Origin: RGIG5299 sp045542315
GTDB taxonomy: Bacteria > Bacillota > Clostridia > Oscillospirales > RGIG5299
Length of the DNA: 5,793 bases
Direction of reading: 5' to 3'
Assembly: GCA_045542315.1 (NCBI GenBank)
Contig: JAZQKU010000017.1
Location: 1 to 5,793, forward strand
How positions within the stretch are numbered: position 1 is the stretch's first letter; each line of letters begins with the position of its first letter. Under the pieces are notes generated by a model. It made no database searches. It had not been told where the DNA came from and saw nothing but the letters and a program-made list of their open reading frames with translations. Both the position numbers and the translations under genes were made by a program. Below, one piece after another: positions 1-5,384 of the stretch.

Positions 1-2
1 TT

Positions 3-1424
3 TTATTTTATTTCTTTTATCTCGAAGCTGTTTAAAAGTATTTCCTTTGCATCGGATATCTTTGATATCTCTCCTGCGGCAACCATCTGTGCCAATATGT
101 TGCCGGTTACGGTAGCCTCGATGGGACCCGCATATACGGGAAGGCCCGTTTCCTTTGAGATGAATTTCGCAAGCGGAATATTCTTTGCACCGCCGCCGAC
201 TATCTGAATTCTCTTTGCCTTTACGGGAGTGAATTCCATCATACGCTTTATTACCTTTGCGTAGTCGCGGCTCATATTATGCATTATTGCGGCAAAGATA
301 TCCTCAACGGTTTCGGGAACGCGCTGACCGGTTTCTTTGCAATATTGCTGGATCTTCTCGGGCATATTTCCGACGGTTGCGAAGATGGGAAGCTGAGTGT
401 CGATAACAATATCGTCAACGCTTTCGTTTGCAACGTAGCTATCGAGATGCTTATAGTCAAGAGCGATGCCCTTTGCCTTCCAATAGCGCTGGCATTCCTG
501 TTCGATCCACATACCCGTAAGGTTTTTGGCAAGGAAGAGCTTGCCGTTAAGACCCATTTCGTTGCAAAGGCCGAAATCGTAGGCTTCCTTGGAAAGAACT
601 GCATTTTCAACGGGAATTCCCATTACCGTCCAGGTGCCGCAGCTTATGTAAACGGTATCGTTTCCGAGGCCGAGCGCATCTACGGCGGAGAATGCCGAAA
701 CAGTATCGTGATGGGCAATGGATATAAGCGGAACGTTACCGAATCCCGCTTCCACAAGCTCGGGATCGGAAATATTTCCGCATTTCGTGTAATGCTTTAC
801 CATAGGAGGCAATATGCTCTTATCAAGGCCGAAGGCACTAAATATCTCATCGGACCATTCGCTCTTACTGTTATCGTACATAAGAGTCATCGAAGGAACG
901 GAGCAATCGCAGCACTTTGTGCCGGTAAGTAAATATCCGAGCAAGTCTGCCATAAAGAGAATGGTGCCGTCCTTAACGTAGTCGGGACGTCTGATTCTCT
1001 GCACGAGAAGCTGTGAAAGAGTGGTTACGGGACTTAAAGCCGAACCCGTCTTTTCAAAAATATCAAGTGCGGTGAATTTTTTGTTTATCTCGGCAATACC
1101 TTCCGAAAAGAAGGGAGTGCGGTAGCTGTAGGGGTTGCAAACGAGCTTTCCGTCCTTACCTATAACGCCGAAATCCTGCGCCCAGGTATCGATAGCTACC
1201 GATTCAATGGAAATGCCTTCCTTTTTAAGGGTGTATAAGGACTCCTTCATTGCGCCGTAAAGCTTTGCGATATCCCACGAAAGTCCTTCGTATTCATTGG
1301 GAATGGGGCTGTTTAAAAAGCGGTTTACCTCGCGAAGCTCAAGCTTTTTGCCGTCGAAGCTGCCGAGCATTCCTCTGCCGCTTCCGGCACCGTAGTCCAT
1401 ACCCAAAAAGTTCTTTTTAGCCAT
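3..1424 (-). CDS. rhaB: Rhamnulokinase (FGGY-family sugar kinase)
   Basis: Predicted cytoplasmic kinase that phosphorylates L-rhamnulose with ATP to L-rhamnulose 1-phosphate, the second step of L-rhamnose breakdown. The 473-aa protein has the normal family length. Visible motifs are the N-terminal phosphate-binding loop DYGAGSGR (residues 10-17), the IDTWAQDFG segment (78-86) typical of rhamnulokinases, the HHDT motif with the likely catalytic base Asp240, SCGTWTVMG (261-269), KNLTGMWIEQECQRYW (300-315), and the C-terminal ATP-site GGGAKN (410-415) followed by GPIEATVTGN (433-442). Family members usually read NEGG where this one has NEMG (288-291), a small departure. The ATG at 1424 was chosen over an in-frame TTG at 1463, which would overlap the upstream gene and extend past the conserved start. 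It is second in an operon with the amidohydrolase-like gene. Fuculokinase or another FGGY specificity is less likely, given several RhaB-type motifs. Confidence 0.9.
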   Translation of the reverse strand: MAKKNFLGMDYGAGSGRGMLGSFDGKKLELREVNRFLNSPIPNEYEGLSWDIAKLYGAMKESLYTLKKEGISIESVAIDTWAQDFGVIGKDGKLVCNPYSYRTPFFSEGIAEINKKFTALDIFEKTGSALSPVTTLSQLLVQRIRRPDYVKDGTILFMADLLGYLLTGTKCCDCSVPSMTLMYDNSKSEWSDEIFSAFGLDKSILPPMVKHYTKCGNISDPELVEAGFGNVPLISIAHHDTVSAFSAVDALGLGNDTVYISCGTWTVMGIPVENAVLSKEAYDFGLCNEMGLNGKLFLAKNLTGMWIEQECQRYWKAKGIALDYKHLDSYVANESVDDIVIDTQLPIFATVGNMPEKIQQYCKETGQRVPETVEDIFAAIMHNMSRDYAKVIKRMMEFTPVKAKRIQIVGGGAKNIPLAKFISKETGLPVYAGPIEATVTGNILAQMVAAGEISKISDAKEILLNSFEIKEIK

Positions 1425-1431
1425 TTCAAAA

Positions 1432-1439
1432 CCCACTTT
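1432..1439 (-). promoter_or_regulatory. Ribosome binding site of rhaB, overlapping the upstream stop codon
   Basis: The minus strand reads AAAGTGGG, an imperfect Shine-Dalgarno sequence 7 nt before the ATG at 1424. It overlaps the TAA stop (1438-1440) of the amidohydrolase-like gene. This supports the ATG as the start and suggests that ribosomes finishing the first gene help start the second (translational coupling, inferred). Confidence 0.6.
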
Positions 1440-2229
1440 ACTTATTGATGATCTCTTCCGCAAATCCGTGGCAGATATACGCCTTGGTTTCGTCGGAAAC
1501 GTTTGCCTCGGTGATAACGCCGAAGCTCATATTGGGCTCGGATACGGGGAAGTTGGTTGCCAAAACAACACGGCAGTCCTCTGCGGTGTTAAGAGCCTCC
1601 AAAATGCCGTACTGACCGAGGTTGTAGCTTGCAAAATAGATGTTCTTGAAGTTCTTTACGAGCATTGCCTGATTCTTTGAATGGTAAAGCATCTTCTTTT
1701 CGATTGCTTCGATAACTATCTTGAGGTTGGGGTATCTGGTTGCGATAGATGCAACGGTATCCCACGATACCTCGGTGTGCCAAAGAATAAGCGGAATGCC
1801 TCTCTTTTCGAGCGCCTTAAGGATATTTCCTACGCACCAATCCTGCATTGAGTGAACGAGCTTGGTGGGGAACATTCTTGCAGCGACGAGCTTATTCTCG
1901 GTGTAGTAATCGAGATATTTTTCGAGGTCGCCCTCTTTCATATCCATATCGGGTGCCATAACCGCGCAAAGGTAGCAATTATCATGGTCCTTGATTGCCT
2001 TAATGGTCTCTTCGTTTCCTACGATGGGTGAAACGATGGTGCAATCCATATTCCAGAATGCTGCCTTTTCGATTCCGTAGTTCGGAAGCGCATTGATTAT
2101 TTCTTCCTTCGAAGAAAATTTGCCGAGTGAATTATAGTCTATCGGCGGGAAGCAGCAGCTTAAGTCAAAGGGCTTTAAAGCCTTTATTGCCGCTTTATAT
2201 TCCAATACTTTCTGTGATACTTCGCTCAT
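1438..2229 (-). CDS. Amidohydrolase-2-like TIM-barrel protein, metal site apparently degenerate
   Basis: A 263-aa cytoplasmic protein without a signal peptide. The pattern of strands resembles the amidohydrolase_2 family (PF04909, COG2159), metal-dependent TIM-barrel hydrolases and decarboxylases. Likely landmarks are the first strand FDLSCCFPP (21-29), RMFPTK (118-123), GIPLILWHTE (144-153), YPNLKIVIEA (166-175) and the last strand VVLATNFPVSEP (221-232). Typical members have HxH on strand 1, a His after strand 5, a His on strand 6 and an Asp in a GTDFP-like motif. Here the HxH positions appear as Ser24 and Cys26, His151 is kept, the strand-6 His is absent, and the Asp is Asn226. Classical metal-dependent hydrolysis is therefore doubtful. 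The ATG at 2229 is preceded by a perfect GGAGG. It is first in an operon with rhamnulokinase, so a role in rhamnose or deoxysugar metabolism is inferred from context only. The fold call is moderate and the substrate is unknown. Confidence 0.65.
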   Translation of the reverse strand: MSEVSQKVLEYKAAIKALKPFDLSCCFPPIDYNSLGKFSSKEEIINALPNYGIEKAAFWNMDCTIVSPIVGNEETIKAIKDHDNCYLCAVMAPDMDMKEGDLEKYLDYYTENKLVAARMFPTKLVHSMQDWCVGNILKALEKRGIPLILWHTEVSWDTVASIATRYPNLKIVIEAIEKKMLYHSKNQAMLVKNFKNIYFASYNLGQYGILEALNTAEDCRVVLATNFPVSEPNMSFGVITEANVSDETKAYICHGFAEEIINK

Positions 2230-2237
2230 TTTTATTG

Positions 2238-2242
2238 CCTCC
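2238..2242 (-). promoter_or_regulatory. Ribosome binding site GGAGG that decides the start of the amidohydrolase-like gene
   Basis: The minus strand reads GTGGAGGCAATAAAAATG. GGAGG lies 8 nt before the ATG at 2229. An in-frame GTG at 2244 abuts this site and would leave no room for its own ribosome binding site, so the ATG is preferred. Confidence 0.85.
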
Positions 2243-2261
2243 ACATATTTTGTTATTTTAT

Positions 2262-2290
2262 ATTATAATATTTTTTAAAGATAATTACAA
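2262..2290 (-). promoter_or_regulatory. Sigma-A promoter of the amidohydrolase-like/rhaB operon
   Basis: On the minus strand a -35 box TTGTAA (2285-2290) is separated by 17 nt from a perfect -10 box TATAAT (2262-2267). Transcription would start near 2255, giving a leader of about 26 nt that contains GGAGG. The spacer is AT-rich with an A6 run. A 10-bp inverted repeat touches the upstream edge of the -35 box and may be a regulator site or an UP element. Confidence 0.75.
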
Positions 2291-2322
2291 CAGTTTTTTT
2301 GAAATATCTTGTAAAAAAACTG
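2291..2322. repeat. Perfect 10-bp inverted repeat directly upstream of the operon promoter
   Basis: The arms CAGTTTTTTT (2291-2300) and AAAAAAACTG (2313-2322) are exact inverted copies around a 12-nt spacer. The repeat ends one base before the -35 box at 2290. The right arm also supplies the T-tract of the terminator for the esterase gene. It could be a regulator-binding site, an A-tract UP element, or a second hairpin in the terminator region. The sequence alone does not decide. Confidence 0.6.
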
Positions 2323-2348
2323 TTTCCCGCCGAAAAAACGGCGGGAAA
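2313..2348 (-). terminator. Rho-independent terminator of the SGNH esterase gene
   Basis: On the minus strand, starting 16 nt after the stop codon, a 7-bp GC stem (CCCGCCG/CGGCGGG, 2326-2332 with 2339-2345) closes a T6 loop. The stem is extended by three A-T pairs and followed by CAG and a T7 tract (2319-2313). The plus-strand side lacks a clear T-tract, so it is called for the minus strand only. It separates the esterase gene from the operon that follows in the same direction. Confidence 0.8.
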
Positions 2349-2364
2349 ATCTGATTTTACGGGA

Positions 2365-3540
2365 TTATTCCTCGAGAGTTTTCAAAAGCACCTGTGCGTA
2401 AGCTCTTGCAAGAAAGTCGTTGGGGTGATTTATGTTGTTGCCCGTCATATCTCTGAAAAGCTTTTTTGTGAGCATATACTGATGAATTTCGGTCATATTC
2501 ATATGAGCAAGACCGGTGAAATCGTTTTCAAGCTCCTTGAAATATTTCTGATGCTCGGCGTGCTTCTGGCTTGCCATGGGAACGATATCGAGATTGGGCA
2601 TCATCGTTGAAACGAGAACGATCTCGGCATCGGGGCAATCTTTTCTTATTTTATCCACAATTTCGCTCATTTTGCGGGCGTAGGTAGAGGCGCTTATCGT
2701 GCCGTCGTTCATACCGAAGGCAAGGATAACGAGGTCGGGATCATAAGCGTTTACAAGGCTTTCGCAGTTCTGAAGTCCCCACTGGTAGCCGGTGCCGCCC
2801 TGCGCAGTCTTTACCCTGTTTATCTTTGCTTTGGGGTAGATTTTCTGAAGCTTATCCATAGCAAGATCGAAGTAATAAGGAACCCAATTCTCGCCGAAGG
2901 TTTCTTTGTAATAATAGCTCGAATCGGCGCCGTAGGCAATGGAGTCACCGTAGCAGACTACCGTTACGTCCTCGCCGTTTTTGAGCTTGGTGAGCGTTTT
3001 CTGAAGCTTGCTTCCCTTTGAGGCGGGAACGGGTCCCGTCCACTCATCGGAATAGGTGTAGGAGACCAGAATCATATGGCTCTCTATTTCACCGTTTGAG
3101 AAAAGAGGGGTAAATCTGCCGTCGTAAAGCGGGTAAAGCACACCGAGGGTGGGCATTACGGCAGGCTTATCGGTTTCGTAATAATAAAAATCGTAGGGAG
3201 CGCGCTCGATTGAAGAATTCTTTGTGATATAGAGCTTTCCGTTTTCAAGGCGGTAATCCTTACCTGCCTCATAGGTCTTGGTTGCATTGAAATTCTGAAC
3301 GGCAATAATAGTTTCGGGAGTGTAAAGTAATTTTACTTCAATTTCGTCCTCACCCTCTTTGCTTGAAAGCGGAAGGAAGGATTCGTGGTAGATGACCTTT
3401 TCGCTGTTGTCCCAGTAGTAATCGGTGTAAATGTCCAAATCGTATTTCCCCAATACATCGTATTTTTTTGCAGGTGTGCAGGCGGCAAAGGCAATGAGAA
3501 GCATCGTCACCGCAAGCAGCACAGAAAGGAGCTTTTTCAT
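2365..3540 (-). CDS. Predicted lipoprotein SGNH/GDSL-family hydrolase (esterase)
   Basis: A 391-aa secreted, probably membrane-anchored protein. The signal peptide has Lys2-Lys3, a hydrophobic stretch (4-20) and a lipobox-like FAAC with Cys21; Phe at -3 is less common than Leu. Residues of about 22-190 form an aromatic-rich domain I do not recognise, probably a beta-sandwich. The SGNH domain follows: block I YGDSIAYG (197-204) with nucleophile Ser200, block II GGTG (248-251), block III FGMND (275-279) with Asn278, and block V NINHPND (369-375) with His372. The family usually has DxxH, and here the matching position is Asn369. Family members deacylate carbohydrates or lipids, and an acetyl-esterase acting on a glycan outside the cell is inferred. 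The ATG at 3540 has GGAGG 5 nt upstream. It is a monocistronic gene divergent from the GH123-like gene. Exact substrate is not predictable. Confidence 0.85.
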   Translation of the reverse strand: MKKLLSVLLAVTMLLIAFAACTPAKKYDVLGKYDLDIYTDYYWDNSEKVIYHESFLPLSSKEGEDEIEVKLLYTPETIIAVQNFNATKTYEAGKDYRLENGKLYITKNSSIERAPYDFYYYETDKPAVMPTLGVLYPLYDGRFTPLFSNGEIESHMILVSYTYSDEWTGPVPASKGSKLQKTLTKLKNGEDVTVVCYGDSIAYGADSSYYYKETFGENWVPYYFDLAMDKLQKIYPKAKINRVKTAQGGTGYQWGLQNCESLVNAYDPDLVILAFGMNDGTISASTYARKMSEIVDKIRKDCPDAEIVLVSTMMPNLDIVPMASQKHAEHQKYFKELENDFTGLAHMNMTEIHQYMLTKKLFRDMTGNNINHPNDFLARAYAQVLLKTLEE

Positions 3541-3545
3541 AGTGT

Positions 3546-3550
3546 CCTCC
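3546..3550 (-). promoter_or_regulatory. Ribosome binding site of the SGNH hydrolase gene
   Basis: GGAGG on the minus strand, 5 nt before the ATG at 3540. The short leader from the predicted transcription start (about 18 nt) consists of little besides this site. Confidence 0.85.
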
Positions 3551-3564
3551 GTTGTTTTTATTTA

Positions 3565-3592
3565 ATTATACCACAATTTCTTCAAATGTCAA
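3565..3592 (-). promoter_or_regulatory. Near-consensus sigma-A promoter of the SGNH hydrolase gene
   Basis: The minus strand has a perfect -35 box TTGACA (3587-3592), a 16-nt spacer and a perfect -10 box TATAAT (3565-3570), preceded by TGG as an extended -10 (TGnTATAAT). The transcription start should be near 3558. Such a strong core promoter suggests either constitutive expression or control by a repressor. The tandem 13-bp repeats start two bases upstream of the -35 box. Confidence 0.85.
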
Positions 3593-3593
3593 C

Positions 3594-3619
3594 TGCAAAT
3601 AATTGCTGCAAAAAATTGC
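3594..3619. repeat. Two back-to-back 13-bp repeats between divergent promoters (putative operator)
   Basis: TGCAAATAATTGC (3594-3606) is followed at once by TGCAAAAAATTGC (3607-3619), 12 of 13 bases identical. Each unit is itself close to palindromic (GCAA-N4-TTGC). The pair lies next to the -35 box of the esterase promoter and 7 bp before the -35 box of the GH123-like gene promoter. Another TGCAA occurs at 3637-3641 inside the latter's spacer. Placement and symmetry suggest a transcription-factor site controlling both genes, which is inference. Confidence 0.55.
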
Positions 3620-3626
3620 TCGGCTA

Positions 3627-3655
3627 TTTACTTTTTTGCAAGGTTGAAGTATAAT
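3627..3655 (+). promoter_or_regulatory. Sigma-A promoter of the GH123-like gene
   Basis: A -35 box TTTACT (4 of 6 match to TTGACA, 3627-3632), a 17-nt spacer and a perfect -10 box TATAAT (3650-3655). Transcription would start near 3662, about 26 nt before the ATG. The weaker -35 box contrasts with the divergent esterase promoter. Confidence 0.7.
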
Positions 3656-3673
3656 TAAAATAAGATATTTTTT

Positions 3674-3679
3674 GGAGAG
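3674..3679 (+). promoter_or_regulatory. Ribosome binding site of the GH123-like gene
   Basis: GGAGAG, 8 nt before the ATG at 3688. It fixes the start codon; no other in-frame start lies between the promoter and this ATG. Confidence 0.8.
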
Positions 3680-3687
3680 ATTTTATC

Positions 3688-5334
3688 ATGAATATTACCG
3701 TAAAGCAGATCTCATCTCTGATTAAGGCAAGGACGGATATCGGCACCGCTCCTTCCGTTTCAAAAAAGATGCTGTTAAAAGGGCAAAGCTTTAACTACCA
3801 AATAGCCTTTCAGTCCGACTGCGACTGTGAATTCTCGGTTTCTCTTTCTTCGCCCTTGGCAGAAAGCATTACCCTTTACGCCGTAAAAAACGTTATTATG
3901 GATTATCCCGCACACGGTGACTCCGACGACGATTACATCACGAAGGAGTCGGGTGTTATGCCAGACCTGCTCGTGCCTCTTTCCGACGAGGCAAACGCAG
4001 TAAGATCAAGTCACAGTGTTGGCTCAGTCTGGGTGCGCGTCAAGATACCCGAGGATTGTAATGCAGGAAAATACAGCGTTAAGATCACACTTTCTTCAAC
4101 GAATCTGCCCGAGCCGCTTTGTTTTGAAAACGAGCTTGAAATTGAAGTAATAAACGCCGTTTTACCCGTTCAGAAAACCAAATTTACCGAATGGTTTCAC
4201 GTTGATTGCATTGCCGACGTTCACAGCGTACCCGTTTACAGCGAGGCTCATTGGGAGCTTATTGACAAATATATGAGGCTTGCCGCCGAAACGGGAATAA
4301 ATATGCTTCTCACCCCCGTTATCACTCCTCCGCTCGATACGGGAGTGGGGCTTACCCGTCCCTGCACCCAGCTCGTTTCAATCGAAAAGACGGGAGAAAG
4401 CTATAAATTTGATTTTTCAAAGCTTTCACGCTGGGTTTCCCTTTGCAATAAAAACGGAATAAAATACTTTGAGATTTCACATTTCTTCTCGCAATGGGGT
4501 CTTAAATATTCTCCGAACATTCTCGTTTCCGAAAACGGAAAGGAAAGCTATCTCTTCGGTTGGAGTGTTCTTGCCTCATCGCCCGAATACAGAGATTTTT
4601 TAACTCAATTTATTCCCGCACTTATTGATTTTCTCAAGGAAAACGGCATTTTGGAGCGCTGTTATTTTCACGTTTCCGACGAGCCGTCGGAGGAGCACGT
4701 TGAGGCTTATAAATATGCTCACGGGCTCTTAAAGTCGCTTATAGGTGACTGTCCCACCCTTGACGCCCTTTCACGCTATGAGTTTTATGAAAAGGGGCTT
4801 GTTTCAACCCCCGTTACCGCAACGAATCACATTGAGGAATTTTTGCCGCACAAGGTGGAAAATCAGTGGATATATTACTGTTGCGGTCAGGGAATAGGTG
4901 TTGGAAACAGATTCCTTGCGATGCCCTCCTACCGAAACAGAATTTTAGGACTCCAGATGTATAAATACGGCATAAAGGGCTTTTTGCAGTGGGGCTTTAA
5001 CTTCTATTACAGTCAGCTTTCGAGAAAGATAATAAATCCGTACATTACCTCGTCGGCTGACAAGGCCTTTCCCTCGGGAGACGCCTTCTCGGTATATCCC
5101 GGAATAAACAAGCCGCTCCCCTCTCTTCGCGTATGGATATTCAAGGAAGCACTTGAGGATATTGAGTTATGCAGAACGCTTGAGGGCTTTATAGGGCGCG
5201 AGGGTGTAATTAAGATGATAGACACCGCCGCCGAAATGAATCTCACCTTTGCCGATTACCCGAGAAACTACTCGTTTATTCCCGCAATCATTGAGCAAAT
5301 AACCGAAAAGATAAAAGAGTTTACCGATAAATAA
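3688..5334 (+). CDS. DUF4091 / GH123-type glycoside hydrolase, cytoplasmic
   Basis: A 548-aa protein resembling the DUF4091 (PF13320) family, which includes GH123 beta-N-acetylgalactosaminidases that act by substrate-assisted catalysis. Residues of about 1-155 look like the N-terminal beta-sandwich domain, with VWVRVKIPEDCNAGKYS (114-130) as its typical strand-turn. The TIM-barrel part follows from about residue 165. The Asp-Glu pair in HVSDEPSEE (328-336), Asp331 and Glu332, fits the GH123 stabiliser and acid/base pair. The C-terminal region shows the DUF4091 hallmarks GFLQWGFNFY (431-440), FPSGDAF (461-467) and PSLRVWIFKEALEDIEL (478-494). No signal peptide or membrane segment is visible, so it should act on imported oligosaccharides or intracellular glycosides. 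The family assignment is firm. GalNAc specificity is inferred from characterised GH123 members, and DUF4091 proteins are diverse enough that another sugar is possible. It is divergent from the SGNH esterase and convergent with groEL. Confidence 0.85.
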   Translation: MNITVKQISSLIKARTDIGTAPSVSKKMLLKGQSFNYQIAFQSDCDCEFSVSLSSPLAESITLYAVKNVIMDYPAHGDSDDDYITKESGVMPDLLVPLSDEANAVRSSHSVGSVWVRVKIPEDCNAGKYSVKITLSSTNLPEPLCFENELEIEVINAVLPVQKTKFTEWFHVDCIADVHSVPVYSEAHWELIDKYMRLAAETGINMLLTPVITPPLDTGVGLTRPCTQLVSIEKTGESYKFDFSKLSRWVSLCNKNGIKYFEISHFFSQWGLKYSPNILVSENGKESYLFGWSVLASSPEYRDFLTQFIPALIDFLKENGILERCYFHVSDEPSEEHVEAYKYAHGLLKSLIGDCPTLDALSRYEFYEKGLVSTPVTATNHIEEFLPHKVENQWIYYCCGQGIGVGNRFLAMPSYRNRILGLQMYKYGIKGFLQWGFNFYYSQLSRKIINPYITSSADKAFPSGDAFSVYPGINKPLPSLRVWIFKEALEDIELCRTLEGFIGREGVIKMIDTAAEMNLTFADYPRNYSFIPAIIEQITEKIKEFTDK

Positions 5335-5337
5335 CGT

Positions 5338-5371
5338 AAAAAGAGTATGGGCTTTACCCATACTCTTTTTT
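5338..5371. terminator. Bidirectional rho-independent terminator between the GH123-like gene and groEL
   Basis: A perfect 14-bp stem, AAAAAGAGTATGGG (5338-5351) with CCCATACTCTTTTT (5357-5370), closes a 5-nt loop (CTTTA). T-runs follow on the plus strand (5366-5371), and the A-run at 5338-5342 reads as a T-run on the minus strand. It starts 3 nt after the GH123-like stop codon and lies 14 nt beyond the groEL stop, so it can end transcripts from both sides. Confidence 0.93.
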
Positions 5372-5384
5372 ATTTTGTATTTAA

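Noticed and set aside
279..932. A 217-codon open frame on the plus strand, opposite rhaB
   Set aside because: It is fully antisense to a gene with clear family motifs, has no ribosome binding site or promoter, and its translation resembles no known protein. Long antisense frames are expected from the codon bias.
1425..1463. Longer rhaB starting at an in-frame TTG at 1463
   Set aside because: It would overlap the upstream gene, use a rare start codon without a good ribosome binding site, and add 13 residues ahead of the conserved rhamnulokinase N-terminus.
2230..2244. Longer amidohydrolase-like protein starting at GTG 2244
   Set aside because: The GTG overlaps the ribosome binding region itself; GGAGG is correctly spaced for the ATG at 2229.
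2230..2364. A riboswitch or small RNA in the gap before the amidohydrolase-like gene
   Set aside because: The predicted leader is only about 26 nt, and the structured elements are explained by the terminator and the inverted repeat upstream of the promoter.
2299..2610. A 103-codon plus-strand open frame running from the intergenic gap into the esterase gene
   Set aside because: Its start lies in the terminator/inverted-repeat segment, it lacks a ribosome binding site, and most of it is antisense to the SGNH domain with its conserved blocks.
3541..3687. A catabolite-repression (cre) site in the divergent promoter region
   Set aside because: No match to the TGNAANCGNWNNCA-type consensus was found by eye; the tandem TGCAAAWAATTGC repeats lack the central CG.
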